The translations under genes and the position numbers were made by a program. The notes beneath the pieces are model-generated. The model searched no databases. It was not told the DNA's origin and saw only the letters and a program-made list of their open reading frames with translations. Positions 1 through 9,441 of a stretch of 64,000 nucleotides of DNA are shown here, piece after piece. The stretch's first letter is position 1, and every line of letters begins with the position of its first letter. The DNA is from an uncultured Alphaproteobacteria bacterium (lineage in GTDB: Bacteria; Pseudomonadota; Alphaproteobacteria; RF32; CAG-239): contig CAJUAK010000004.1 in NCBI GenBank assembly GCA_910584385.1, positions 62,001 through 126,000 on the forward strand, in the 5' to 3' direction.

Positions 1-1
1 A

Positions 2-1036
2 GTTCTTCATTGGGATAAAGAAAATATTGTGGTCGACCACCATTGCCTGGGGGGGATTCCGGGAAACAAAACGGATATCATTATTACGGCGATTGTTGCG
101 GCTTACGGGCTTCCAATGCCCAAGACGGCTTCGCGCTCGGTAACGTCTTGTGCCGGCGTGGCAGATACTTTTGCGGTTTTGGCAAATGTCGATTTGGATG
201 AAAAGCAGCTGCGCAAAGTCGTTATGGAAAACCGCGGGGCAATCGTCAGCCATAACTATCTGGAGTTGGCAGAAGCCAATAGGCTGATATCTGCGGTGGA
301 GCGCCAAATCGGCATTACCCAGCAGCAACATATAACGTCGTCTGTCTTGGCGATTAAGCTGGCTGCGGGCGTAACTCATTTGGTTATAGATATTCCCGTC
401 GGGCCGAACTCGCGCATTAAAAGCACAAACGAAGCTATGCGCCTGCGCAAATTGATAGAATATGTGGGCGATATGCTTTCCATTGAAATAGATGCCGTTA
501 TTACAGACGGCAGTGAACCGATTGGAAACGGCGTCGGTGCTGTTTTGGAAGCGCGCGATATTATGAAAATTCTGCGCAATAAGGAAGATGCGCCGCAAGA
601 TTTGCGCGAAAAATCGCTCTTTTTGGCAGGCAGGATTCTTGAGTTTGACCCGAAGCTGCGCGGCGGGCAGGGGTATCATGTCGCCAAAGAGATTCTGACA
701 TCCGGGCGCGCTTTGGAAGCCATGAACAAAATTATCTATGCCCAGGGCAAAGCGCCGCAGCCGCAGCTTGGTTCGCTGACAAGGGATATCGTTTCCAACG
801 TTTCCGGCGTTGTGGAAAGCATTGACAATGCCCGTATTAATAAAATCGGCATTTTGGCCGGGGCGGCGCAATATCCGGGCGCCGGCATTGACCTATTTAA
901 AAAAGTGGGCGACACGGTGGAACAAGGCGAGGCGCTTTATCGGATTCATGCTGTTAATTCTACGGATTTTGCTTTTGCAAATTCGGTTGTGGAAGGTTAC
1001 AGCGGATATGAAATTTCCAAGCGCGGAGAAATTTAA
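2..1036 (+). CDS. Thymidine/AMP phosphorylase, type 2 family (5' truncated by window edge)
   Basis: The frame is open from base 2 with no start codon in the window, so the N-terminus is missing; the GTG at 29 lies inside the gene. The visible ~345 residues match the DeoA-like nucleoside/nucleotide phosphorylase family, which cleaves thymidine (or AMP in archaeal relatives) with phosphate to give the base and a (deoxy)ribose phosphate in the cytoplasm. Seen: a phosphate-binding stretch HHCLGGIPGNKTD, then MPKTASRSVTS and a DTFAVLANVDLD segment typical of the type 2 (about 500 aa) subfamily, and a glycine-rich C-terminal barrel-sandwich part around GAGIDLFKKVGD. Substrate (thymidine or AMP) cannot be decided from the sequence. 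A 94-bp gap without an obvious terminator separates it from dnaK. Confidence 0.85.
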   Translation, partial: VLHWDKENIVVDHHCLGGIPGNKTDIIITAIVAAYGLPMPKTASRSVTSCAGVADTFAVLANVDLDEKQLRKVVMENRGAIVSHNYLELAEANRLISAVERQIGITQQQHITSSVLAIKLAAGVTHLVIDIPVGPNSRIKSTNEAMRLRKLIEYVGDMLSIEIDAVITDGSEPIGNGVGAVLEARDIMKILRNKEDAPQDLREKSLFLAGRILEFDPKLRGGQGYHVAKEILTSGRALEAMNKIIYAQGKAPQPQLGSLTRDIVSNVSGVVESIDNARINKIGILAGAAQYPGAGIDLFKKVGDTVEQGEALYRIHAVNSTDFAFANSVVEGYSGYEISKRGEI

Positions 1037-1068
1037 AAAAGTTTTCTGAAAAAAATATTGCCATCTAC

Positions 1069-1097
1069 TTGCTTATGGTATTTTTTCTTCCTATATA
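1069..1097 (+). promoter_or_regulatory. Putative housekeeping promoter of dnaK
   Basis: TTGCTT (1069-1074) and TATATA (1092-1097) are separated by 17 bp and lie 34 bp before the dnaK start. I do not see a convincing heat-shock (RpoH) promoter, although this AT-rich stretch could hide one. Confidence 0.45.
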
Positions 1098-1130
1098 AAT
1101 TTCAGATGAATTTTTTATGGAGATAAAATT

Positions 1131-3038
1131 ATGAGCAATAAAGTTTTAGGTATTGACCTTGGTACAACAAACTCATGCTTTTCCGTTATGGAAGGCGGAG
1201 AAGCCAAAGTTCTGGAAAACTCTGAAGGCGCCAGAACCACGCCGTCCATGGTGGCGTTTACAGACACGGAAAGATTGGTCGGTTTTCCGGCAAAGCGCCA
1301 AGCGGTTACAAATCCTGAAAATACCCTTTTTGCGATTAAGCGTTTAATCGGCCGCCGTTTTGATTCTCCGGAAGTTGAGAAAGACAAAAAGCTTGTTCCT
1401 TTTAAAATCATTCAGGGCGATAACGGCGATGCATGGGTAGAAGCCAAAGGGCAAAAATATGCGCCTTCTCAGATTTCCGCGATTGTTTTGCAGAAAATTA
1501 AGGAATATGCAGAAAGTTATCTCGGCGAAAAAATTGAAAAAGCCGTTATTACTGTTCCGGCTTATTTTAACGATTCCCAGCGCCAGGCGACAAAAGATGC
1601 CGGTAAAATTGCCGGTTTAGACGTTCTGCGCATTATCAACGAACCGACAGCTGCGGCTTTGGCTTATGGTTTGGATAAAAACACATCCGGCACGATTGCC
1701 GTTTACGACTTGGGCGGCGGTACTTTTGATATTTCCATTTTGGAAATCGGCGACGGCGTGTTTGAAGTAAAATCCACCAACGGCGATACTTTCTTGGGCG
1801 GTGAAGATTTTGACCAGCGTTTGGTAAATTATCTGACGGAAGAGTTTAAAAAAGAAAGCGGCATTGATTTGAAAAATGACCGTCTGGCTTTGCAGCGTTT
1901 GAAAGAAGCCGCGGAAAAAGCCAAAATCGAACTTTCTTCAACAACCCAGACCGAAGTAAACCTGCCGTTTATTACTGCTGATGCGACAGGGCCGAAACAC
2001 TTAAACATCAAGCTGACCCGTGCAAAATTGGAATCTTTGGTTGAAGATTTGATCGACCGCACGGTTGAGCCTTGCAAAAAAGCTTTGGCAGATGCCGGTT
2101 TGAAGGCTGATGAAATTAAAGAGGTTATCTTGGTTGGCGGTATGACCCGTATGCCGAAAGTTCAGGAAAAAGTAAAAGAGATTTTTGGCAAAGAACCGCA
2201 CAAAGGCGTAAACCCGGATGAAGTTGTTGCTGTCGGCGCGGCTATCCAGGGCGGCGTTTTGATGGGCGATGTTAAAGATGTATTGCTGCTTGACGTAACG
2301 CCTCTGTCTTTGGGTATTGAAACTTTAGGCGGCGTTTTCACCAGATTAATCGACCGCAATACCACAATCCCGACACGCAAGTCCCAGGTATTCTCAACAG
2401 CGGAAGACGGGCAGACGGCTGTAACCATTCGCGTCTTCCAGGGTGAACGCGAAATGGCTGCAGACAATAAATTGCTCGGACAATTCGACTTGGTCGGCAT
2501 TCCGCCTGCACCGCGCGGCATGCCTCAGATTGAAGTTACATTTGATATCGATGCCAACGGTATTGTTAATGTTTCGGCAAAAGACAAGGCAACAAACAAG
2601 GAACAGGCTATTCGCATTCAGGCCAGCGGCGGTTTGTCAGATGCCGATATTGAAAAAATGGTAAAAGACGCCGAAGCCAATGCCGAAGCCGACAAGCGCA
2701 AGAAAGAATTGGTTGAGGCAAAGAACCAGGGCGAAAGCCTCGTTCATGCCACGGAAAAAACTTTGAAAGAACACGGCGATAAAGTTTCCGCAGCGGAAAA
2801 GAGCAAAATCGAAGATGAATTAAAAGCTCTGAAAACAGCTTTGGAAGCTGAAGATTTGAGTGTTATCAAAGAAAAAACAGAAAGCTTGATGCAGGCATCG
2901 CTGAAATTGGGCGAAGCCATGTATAAACAGCAGGAAGGCGCTCAGGCAGCCGGTGCCCAAGCCGGAGCGGATGCCGGTTCTGCCGGACAGCCGCAGGATG
3001 AAAAAGTTGTAGATGCCGATTTTGAAGAAGTAAAATAA
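1131..3038 (+). CDS. dnaK: Chaperone DnaK (Hsp70)
   Basis: ATP-dependent cytoplasmic chaperone that binds and releases unfolded peptides with DnaJ and GrpE. The 635-aa length is normal. The nucleotide-binding domain (about 1-385) begins with GIDLGTTNSC and contains DLGGGTFDIS and the INEPTAAALAYG segment; the substrate-binding domain and helical lid follow, and the protein ends in the Gly/Ala/Gln-rich tail with the conserved acidic DADFEEVK end. The ATG at 1131 is preceded by GGAGATAAAATT, a good ribosome site. Neither dnaJ nor grpE is adjacent, and a strong terminator at 3055-3090 shows it is transcribed alone. Confidence 0.98.
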   Translation: MSNKVLGIDLGTTNSCFSVMEGGEAKVLENSEGARTTPSMVAFTDTERLVGFPAKRQAVTNPENTLFAIKRLIGRRFDSPEVEKDKKLVPFKIIQGDNGDAWVEAKGQKYAPSQISAIVLQKIKEYAESYLGEKIEKAVITVPAYFNDSQRQATKDAGKIAGLDVLRIINEPTAAALAYGLDKNTSGTIAVYDLGGGTFDISILEIGDGVFEVKSTNGDTFLGGEDFDQRLVNYLTEEFKKESGIDLKNDRLALQRLKEAAEKAKIELSSTTQTEVNLPFITADATGPKHLNIKLTRAKLESLVEDLIDRTVEPCKKALADAGLKADEIKEVILVGGMTRMPKVQEKVKEIFGKEPHKGVNPDEVVAVGAAIQGGVLMGDVKDVLLLDVTPLSLGIETLGGVFTRLIDRNTTIPTRKSQVFSTAEDGQTAVTIRVFQGEREMAADNKLLGQFDLVGIPPAPRGMPQIEVTFDIDANGIVNVSAKDKATNKEQAIRIQASGGLSDADIEKMVKDAEANAEADKRKKELVEAKNQGESLVHATEKTLKEHGDKVSAAEKSKIEDELKALKTALEAEDLSVIKEKTESLMQASLKLGEAMYKQQEGAQAAGAQAGADAGSAGQPQDEKVVDADFEEVK

Positions 3039-3054
3039 GCGTCTCAATATCTGG

Positions 3055-3090
3055 AAAGCCCGCCATTTTATCAATGGCGGGCTTTTTTAT
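3055..3090 (+). terminator. Rho-independent terminator after dnaK
   Basis: Perfect 10-bp stem GCCCGCCATT (3058-3067) / AATGGCGGGC (3073-3082), 5-nt loop, then six T. Confidence 0.95.
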
Positions 3091-3113
3091 AAATCCATTT
3101 GACAGAAAAGTCC

Positions 3114-3141
3114 TTGACAAACCTATTCTATTTATGATAAC
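3114..3141 (+). promoter_or_regulatory. Putative promoter of the cysteine-rich repeat protein
   Basis: A consensus TTGACA (3114-3119) lies 16 bp from GATAAC (3136-3141). A second TTGACA occurs at 3099-3104 with a poorer -10. The 5' leader would be about 35 nt. Confidence 0.5.
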
Positions 3142-3179
3142 ATATGCATGTGTGTGATAATTATATTTAGGTGTGTGCC

Positions 3180-5789
3180 ATGTACTCCGTCTTAAAAAGG
3201 TTTTTCTTCGCAGCCTGTTTTGCTCTTATAAGCTCGGCTGCTTTCTCTGCAACTTATTGGCTTCCTGATTACCAAGATAAGAACTCTTTAAGCGACAATA
3301 AGCCGAAAAATAAAACCTGTGAAAATTTTAAGGGGCTGCATACAACAGAACCTCATGGCACTATCTGCGCCAATACAGCACATCCCGGTTTCGGGCTGCG
3401 CTGTGTCCGCAACTGCCGCTGCAAATCTGAGTTCACCTACACCTCACAAACACAAAACCTGAAATGCAGCGACAGTTGTACCGGAGATGACGGGATAACA
3501 AGGCATAATTGTATAAAATGCTGTAACGAGGGCTATATCTCTGCTGAGAGCAGTGCATTAAATTCCGTGCGCAGTTCCTGCGTGTCATCTGGCGGGATTT
3601 TTGCAACACAAACCCCGTTAAACAGCGGTTGCGGCATTTGTTACAAATGTTTGGATGATAAATGTCCGACCGGCAGTTCCAAACAGGCTGATTGCGAGAA
3701 ATCAGGAGGCGTTCCGGTAAGGCAGTCCAGCACGACGGAAGCAGGAACGCCTTGTTACAGCTGTTCATATTGTGCATCAGGGCAATCTTTGTGCGCGCCG
3801 ATAAAATGCACAGAAACAGCATCATCCTTAACCAGTTTTAACGGCGGAAAGTTTTCCTGTTGCCGGAAGGCGTGTTTATTCTGCGATACCGGCTCAAGCC
3901 AATGTCCGGGAACGGAAATCTGCGTCAATAAAGGGGCAAACGGCTGCTGTTCAGACAGCGACTGTGCCGGCAAAGCAAATTACTTAACGCGTTGTGATTT
4001 AAGCACGCATAATTGTGCGCGTCCACTATGCATAAGCGGCTATAGCACAACAAAACCGACCTGTGCAAATGGTCAGAACCAATGCCAGCAGAGTACGAAT
4101 CCTGATTGTTGGGGCTGCTGTGGCGTTGCTTGTGGTAGCGGTTATAATACGGCAACATCAAGCTGTGCGGATGGACAGATATTAACGCCGCAGAGCGATA
4201 ATGATAAATGCAAAGGTTGCTTGGGCGTAGCTTGCGCAACAGGATACAGCACAAGAACGAGCACTTGTTCAAATGGTCAGACGTTAGTCTCCCAGTCTAG
4301 CAATAGTAGCTGCAAGGCCTGTTCAGGTACGGCATGCGAGTCTGGCTACAGTACAACAATAAGCACTTGTGCGGATGGTCAGACGTTAACCAGCCAGTCC
4401 GGCAACAGTGCCTGTAAGAAATGTTCAGGCGTAGCTTGCGCAACAGGATACAGCACGGGAACGAGCACTTGTTCAAATGGTCAGACGTTAGTCTCCCAGT
4501 CTAGCAATAGTAGCTGCAAGGCCTGTTCAGGTACGGCATGCGAGTCTGGCTACAGTACAACAATAAGCACTTGTGCGGATGGTCAGACGTTAACCAGCCA
4601 GTCCGGCAACAGTGCCTGTAAGAAATGTTCAGGCGTAGCTTGCGCAACAGGATACAGCACGGGAACGAGCACTTGTTCAAATGGTCAGACGTTAGTCTCC
4701 CAGTCTAGCAATAGTAGCTGCAAGGCCTGTTCAGGTACGGCATGCGAGTCTGGCTACAGTACAACAATAAGCACTTGTGCGGATGGTCAGACGTTAACCA
4801 GCCAGTCCGGCAACAGTGCCTGTAAGAAATGTTCAGGCGTAGCTTGCGCAACAGGATACAGCACGGGAACGAGCACTTGTTCAAATGGTCAGACGTTAGT
4901 CTCCCAGTCTAGCAATAGTAGCTGCAAGGCCTGTTCAGGTACGGCATGCGAGTCTGGCTACAGTACAACAATAAGCACTTGTGCGGATGGTCAGACGTTA
5001 ACCAGCCAGTCCGGCAACAGTGCTTGTAAGAAATGTTCGGGTGCAGCATGCGAGTCTGGTTACAGTACGGGAACAAGCTCTTGTACAACAGGTGTCGCAC
5101 TCATTTCCCAAGGGAATAATGGCTCTTGTAAAAAGTGCTCAGGCTGTATTAATGGCTATAAGGATTGTAATGGCGGCTGCATAACAAATGCGCAATGCTG
5201 TGGCGGTTGTTCTAGTGATCAAGTTTGCGACAACGGTTCCTGCCGGGCAAAGACTTGCGCGGAAAAAGGAATGAAAGCTTGTGGAAACACATGTATTGCT
5301 GCGACTGCTTGCTGCACTAATGGAGCTGAAGGATGTAAGACAGGGGAAACTTGTCAGAGTGGTACTTGCAAACACATTCATCAAGTAGCTTGCCCGGATG
5401 GCTATCACATATTAGGATGTGAACCAGGACAAAAAGCGACTGATGCTCTGGCATATTGTGCCACATGTGGAGCAACATTAACTTCGCATTGTTTCAAGTG
5501 TAGTGGTGAAGTAGATGTAGACCATATCTGCAGTAACTATAATGTCGGGTGGGTTCGTTGTAAAGGAACTATAGAATATACATGCAATCAAATGAAAAGT
5601 TCAACCTTGTATAATAGGTGTTATACTATAAGTTATGGCAGGGTTAACAGCTCAGAAGATTGGACAAGGTGTTCTGCTAATTTAGATGTATTGGGAACCG
5701 AATTAAAAAGCACAACCTATGACGTTTGCTGTGGCGTACCGTGTGAAAGCCTTGAAACAGATCTTCGAGGTCCAGGTTGGGCAATATAA
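3180..5789 (+). CDS. Secreted cysteine-rich tandem-repeat protein
   Basis: I do not recognise a named family. The 869-aa product starts with a signal peptide (MYSVLKRFFFAACFALISSA, cleavage near AFSA-T), so it is exported. ATG 3180 is preferred over GTG 3171 because TTAGG sits 8 nt upstream. The mature protein is full of Cys, Ser, Gly and Thr, with many CxxC and C-x-NG-x-C patterns like small disulfide modules of eukaryotic surface proteins. Residues about 350-620 are four 68-aa repeats, each two related ~34-aa halves (pattern ACxxGYSTxxSxCxxGQTLxSQS). Degenerate copies flank them. The C-terminal ~200 residues are non-repetitive but still Cys-rich, and the DNA there turns more AT-rich. There is no membrane anchor or LPxTG-like sorting signal; it is probably disulfide-bonded outside the cytoplasm. 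It resembles the ectodomains of genes C (54070) and D (57698) in style, not in clear alignment. It is flanked by terminators, so monocistronic. Function unknown. Confidence 0.8.
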   Translation: MYSVLKRFFFAACFALISSAAFSATYWLPDYQDKNSLSDNKPKNKTCENFKGLHTTEPHGTICANTAHPGFGLRCVRNCRCKSEFTYTSQTQNLKCSDSCTGDDGITRHNCIKCCNEGYISAESSALNSVRSSCVSSGGIFATQTPLNSGCGICYKCLDDKCPTGSSKQADCEKSGGVPVRQSSTTEAGTPCYSCSYCASGQSLCAPIKCTETASSLTSFNGGKFSCCRKACLFCDTGSSQCPGTEICVNKGANGCCSDSDCAGKANYLTRCDLSTHNCARPLCISGYSTTKPTCANGQNQCQQSTNPDCWGCCGVACGSGYNTATSSCADGQILTPQSDNDKCKGCLGVACATGYSTRTSTCSNGQTLVSQSSNSSCKACSGTACESGYSTTISTCADGQTLTSQSGNSACKKCSGVACATGYSTGTSTCSNGQTLVSQSSNSSCKACSGTACESGYSTTISTCADGQTLTSQSGNSACKKCSGVACATGYSTGTSTCSNGQTLVSQSSNSSCKACSGTACESGYSTTISTCADGQTLTSQSGNSACKKCSGVACATGYSTGTSTCSNGQTLVSQSSNSSCKACSGTACESGYSTTISTCADGQTLTSQSGNSACKKCSGAACESGYSTGTSSCTTGVALISQGNNGSCKKCSGCINGYKDCNGGCITNAQCCGGCSSDQVCDNGSCRAKTCAEKGMKACGNTCIAATACCTNGAEGCKTGETCQSGTCKHIHQVACPDGYHILGCEPGQKATDALAYCATCGATLTSHCFKCSGEVDVDHICSNYNVGWVRCKGTIEYTCNQMKSSTLYNRCYTISYGRVNSSEDWTRCSANLDVLGTELKSTTYDVCCGVPCESLETDLRGPGWAI
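4227..5042 (+). repeat. Four direct tandem repeats of 204 bp
   Basis: Copies begin at 4227, 4431, 4635 and 4839. They are nearly identical at the nucleotide level; the first differs, for example, at ACAAGAACG versus ACGGGAACG, and the last ends with small changes (GCTTGTAAG, TCGGGT). The period is a multiple of three, so gain or loss of a unit keeps the reading frame. More diverged half-units extend on both sides. Confidence 0.97.
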
Positions 5790-5826
5790 AGAAATACGTT
5801 TTAAACATATGTTTCTTAGAATAATA

Positions 5827-5852
5827 AAAGGCACCTCGAAAGGTGCCTTTTT
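5827..5852 (+). terminator. Rho-independent terminator after the repeat protein
   Basis: AAAGGCACCT (5827-5836) pairs with AGGTGCCTTT across a short CGAA loop and ends in T residues. Confidence 0.9.
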
Positions 5853-5883
5853 GCTTCTCTTGTCAAGAAAGGATATTTTTTTG

Positions 5884-5912
5884 TTGTCTTAAAGGGGATT
5901 CGCTTTTATGAT
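5884..5912 (+). promoter_or_regulatory. Putative promoter of dnaE
   Basis: TTGTCT (5884-5889), 17-bp spacer, TATGAT (5907-5912), 19 nt before the dnaE ATG. Confidence 0.5.
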
Positions 5913-5930
5913 GTGAAAAAAGGAAAATAA

Positions 5931-8900
5931 ATGAGCGAACCTGAAAAAAGCAATTCTGAAGAGGAAGTTGTTTTTGACCCCAAATTTATCCATTTGCGGG
6001 TTCATACGGCTTATTCCCTTTCAGAAGGAGCGATAAGGGTTGAGAAGCTCATGGGCAAAGCCAAATCGATGGGCTATCCTGCGGTGGCAATTACCGATAC
6101 GGCAAACATGTTTGGCGCCAAAAAATTTTGCAAAATGGCAAAAGACAGCGGCGTAAAGCCGATTATCGGCAGCCAGTTTTATATTCGCAATCCCGATTCC
6201 TTGGATCCTCTTAAATCTAAAGGCAAAATATTAGAGCCGGATAAAATCGTTTTGCTGGTAATGAATGATACCGGTTACCGCAATATGATGAAGCTAATGA
6301 AAGTGGCATATCTGGAAGAAGATAACTCTTCAGCGGAAAAGCCGCAGATACGCTTGGAAAATTTGGAAAATCTGAATGAAGGGCTGATTTGCCTGACCGG
6401 CGGCGCCGAAGGGCCTTTGGGGCGGATGATAATTGAAAACCGGAAAGACGAAGCTGAAGAATTTCTCAAAAAGTGGCACAGCTATTTTGGCAACCGGCTT
6501 TATATGGAGGTTTCCCGCGTAGGGACGGAAGCCGAACATAAAACGGAAGATGCCTTTATAGAAATGGCATATAAATATGATGTTCCCCTGGTGGCGACAA
6601 ACGAAGCCTTCTTTTTTGACGCAGACATGTATGAAGCGCATGATGCTTTGGTTTGTATTGCTGCCGGCGAATATGTCGCCAATGAAAACCGCAAAAAGTT
6701 TTCGCCGAATAACCGTTTCCGCACTCAGGAAGAAATGGTCGAATTATTTAAGGATTTGCCGGAAGCTGTTGAAAATACGGTTAATATTGCCAAGCGCTGT
6801 TCTTACATTATTGAATTTGTGCCGCCCTTGCTGCCAAAATTTGATTGCGGCGGCCTGACGGATGATGAATATATCCGCAAAGAAGCCTTTGCCGGTTTGG
6901 CAAAAAGAATGGAAGCCCATGTGTATCATGAAGGCATGTCTGAAGAAGAGCGCAAGGAAATTGATGAAAAATATTACGGGCGGCTGGAATATGAATTAAG
7001 CGTGATTAAGAAAATGGGCTTTGCCAGTTACTTCTTAATCGTTTCGGATTTTATCCAATGGTCAAAAGACCACGGCGTGCCGGTCGGGCCGGGGCGTGGT
7101 TCCGGTGCGGGGTCTATCGTGGCTTGGTCGCTGCGTATTACAGACTTGGATCCCCTGCGCTTTGATTTGCTCTTTGAACGTTTTCTAAATCCCGAACGCG
7201 TAAACATGCCCGACTTTGACGTGGACTTTTGCCAGGAAAACCGCTACAAAACCATTGATTATGTGCAAAAAAAATATGGGTTTGACTGCGTAGCGCAAAT
7301 TATCACTTATGGTAAATTGCAGGCGAAGGCTGTGATTCGCGATATTGCGCGCGTTCTGCAAATGCCGTATTCCCAAGCGGATAAAATCTCTAAAATGATT
7401 CCGAACGGCGTGCAGGGTAAGAACCCGACTTTGCAAGAGGCGCTTGACCAAGTTCCGGAATTGGAAGAAATGCGCCAAAACGACCCGCAGGTTAATAAGC
7501 TTTTTGATATTGCCATGAAGCTGGAGGGGCTTTATCGGCATACCGGCGTCCATGCGGCGGGCGTGGTAATCGGCGACCGCTCTTTGGAGCAGCTGGCTCC
7601 GTTATATAAAGATCCGCTCGCAGATATGCCCGTAACCCAATATGATATGAAATTTGTGGAAGAAACCGGGCTTATCAAATATGACTTTCTGGGGTTGAAA
7701 ACGCTGACGGTTATTCAAAAAGCCGTTGATTTGATAAAGCAAAACCAGGGAATAGAACTGAACATAGACCGGATTCCGCTTGATGATAAAGAAACCTACG
7801 ATCTTCTTTGCCGGGGGGATACGGCCGGCGTGTTCCAGTTTGAATCTCCGGGCATGAAGGATGTTCACCGCCAAATTAAGCCGGACCGTTTTGAAGATTT
7901 GGTCGCTATCGTTTCGTTGTACCGCCCCGGGCCAATGGACAATATTCCGACCTATATTAAAAGAAAGCACGGCGAAGAAGAAATTACTTATCTCCATCCG
8001 TCTCTGGCGCCAATTCTTGATGAAACCTACGGGATTATGGTTTATCAGGAACAAGTTATGAAAATTGCCCAGGTTTTGGGCGGATATACGCTGGGCGGCG
8101 CGGATAAGCTGCGTAAAGTTATGGGTAAAAAAATGCGCGAAGAAATTCCCAAACAACGTAAGATGTTTACGGAAGGCGCAGTGAAAAACGGCATTGACGG
8201 CGAAGTTGCCGGCAAGATTTTTGACCAGATGGAAAAGTTTGCTTCATACGGTTTTAATAAATCCCACGCGGCGGCTTATTCCCTTATTTCTTACCAGACG
8301 GCTTATCTGAAGACCCATTACCCCGTGGAATTCATGTGCGCGATTATGAGCCTTGATATTACCAACCCCGACAAACTCCTCTTTTTTAAAGAAGAATGCA
8401 AACATTTGGGTTTCAAAGTGTTGCAGCCGGACATTAACAAATCAGGTGCGGAATTTTGCGTGGAAAACGGCAATGTCCGTTATGCGCTGGCGGCAATTAA
8501 AGGCGTGGGTGCGGCAAATATGAAGGCGATTGAAGAAGTGCGCAGGCAGGGCGGGCCGTTTAAGGATATGTCTGATTTTATGCATCGTCTGCCTTTCCAG
8601 AATAATAACCGGCGCCAGTTGGAGAATATGATAAAAGCCGGCGTTTTTGACAGCCTGGAACCGCGCCGGGGAATGCTCTTTGCAAATACTGAAACAATTT
8701 GCCAGCATATTCAGGCCGCAACAGAAACCAGAAACAGTTCTCAGGCATCTTTATTTGGGGCAGAAGAATTGCAAACAAAGGTTAAACTGGCAGATAAGCC
8801 GGATTGGCCGGAATTGGAACGCCTGAAATTTGAAGCCGAAGCTATTGGCTTCTATCTGTCTGCACATCCTTTGGACAGCTATAATATAGGTTTGGAACGC

Positions 8901-9440
8901 CTCGGTGCAAAAACTTATTCGGAAGTAACCAAAGGGATTAAAACCGGCGATACTGTTCGGGCGAAAATCGGCTGCTGCGTGAATTCTTTCCAAAAAAGGT
9001 TAAGCAAGGCCGGCAATAAATATGCATTTTTAGAGGTTTCGGACGGTGTCAGCAATTTTGAAGGGCTGCTTTTCTCAGAAGGCTTGGCACGCTATGAAGA
9101 AACTATAAATTCAGGCGAACCGCTTCTTCTGAACATTACCATAGACAAGAAAAATGAAGAAGAAAGCCCCCTTGTAATGATTAATACCGTGGAAACGCTG
9201 GATAAAGCAATTTCAGAGGTGGCAAACGGGCTTGTCATATATATTAATAACACAGCAGCAGTTTCCGTTTTAAAGGAAATTTTGCGCAGCGATAGAAATG
9301 GAAAAAATAAAATATATATTAAGCCGGAGCTCCCCGATTGGGATGTCCGGATTGAACTGGCCGGCGGTTTTGCTTTTTTCGGAGATATTTTAAGCCGTAT
9401 CCGCAACGTATCCGGCATAACTTCAGTAAAGGAAATATAA
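5931..9440 (+). CDS. dnaE: DNA polymerase III subunit alpha
   Basis: Catalytic subunit of the replicative DNA polymerase holoenzyme. The 1169-aa length and domain order fit DnaE1: N-terminal PHP domain (LRVHTAYSLSEGAI near residue 25), palm with GPGRGSGAGS and the catalytic aspartates in MPDFDVDF (D428, D430, D432 by my count), a third acidic residue in KYDFLGLK (D585), fingers with the conserved YRPGPMDNIP, a helix-hairpin-helix region (ALAAIKGVG), and an OB fold near 970-1060 followed by the tau-binding tail. AAAGGAAAATAA precedes the ATG. It is the first gene of an operon with two membrane-protein genes, the next starting 1 bp after its stop. Confidence 0.97.
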   Translation: MSEPEKSNSEEEVVFDPKFIHLRVHTAYSLSEGAIRVEKLMGKAKSMGYPAVAITDTANMFGAKKFCKMAKDSGVKPIIGSQFYIRNPDSLDPLKSKGKILEPDKIVLLVMNDTGYRNMMKLMKVAYLEEDNSSAEKPQIRLENLENLNEGLICLTGGAEGPLGRMIIENRKDEAEEFLKKWHSYFGNRLYMEVSRVGTEAEHKTEDAFIEMAYKYDVPLVATNEAFFFDADMYEAHDALVCIAAGEYVANENRKKFSPNNRFRTQEEMVELFKDLPEAVENTVNIAKRCSYIIEFVPPLLPKFDCGGLTDDEYIRKEAFAGLAKRMEAHVYHEGMSEEERKEIDEKYYGRLEYELSVIKKMGFASYFLIVSDFIQWSKDHGVPVGPGRGSGAGSIVAWSLRITDLDPLRFDLLFERFLNPERVNMPDFDVDFCQENRYKTIDYVQKKYGFDCVAQIITYGKLQAKAVIRDIARVLQMPYSQADKISKMIPNGVQGKNPTLQEALDQVPELEEMRQNDPQVNKLFDIAMKLEGLYRHTGVHAAGVVIGDRSLEQLAPLYKDPLADMPVTQYDMKFVEETGLIKYDFLGLKTLTVIQKAVDLIKQNQGIELNIDRIPLDDKETYDLLCRGDTAGVFQFESPGMKDVHRQIKPDRFEDLVAIVSLYRPGPMDNIPTYIKRKHGEEEITYLHPSLAPILDETYGIMVYQEQVMKIAQVLGGYTLGGADKLRKVMGKKMREEIPKQRKMFTEGAVKNGIDGEVAGKIFDQMEKFASYGFNKSHAAAYSLISYQTAYLKTHYPVEFMCAIMSLDITNPDKLLFFKEECKHLGFKVLQPDINKSGAEFCVENGNVRYALAAIKGVGAANMKAIEEVRRQGGPFKDMSDFMHRLPFQNNNRRQLENMIKAGVFDSLEPRRGMLFANTETICQHIQAATETRNSSQASLFGAEELQTKVKLADKPDWPELERLKFEAEAIGFYLSAHPLDSYNIGLERLGAKTYSEVTKGIKTGDTVRAKIGCCVNSFQKRLSKAGNKYAFLEVSDGVSNFEGLLFSEGLARYEETINSGEPLLLNITIDKKNEEESPLVMINTVETLDKAISEVANGLVIYINNTAAVSVLKEILRSDRNGKNKIYIKPELPDWDVRIELAGGFAFFGDILSRIRNVSGITSVKEI

Positions 9441-9441
9441 T

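Noticed and set aside
4227..5042. CRISPR-like regular repetition
   Set aside because: Units are contiguous 204-bp direct repeats that are coding throughout, with no 25-40 bp repeat separated by unique spacers and no cas genes.
7602..8156. 184-codon minus-strand frame within dnaE
   Set aside because: Fully antisense to a conserved part of dnaE, without ribosome site or recognisable protein features.
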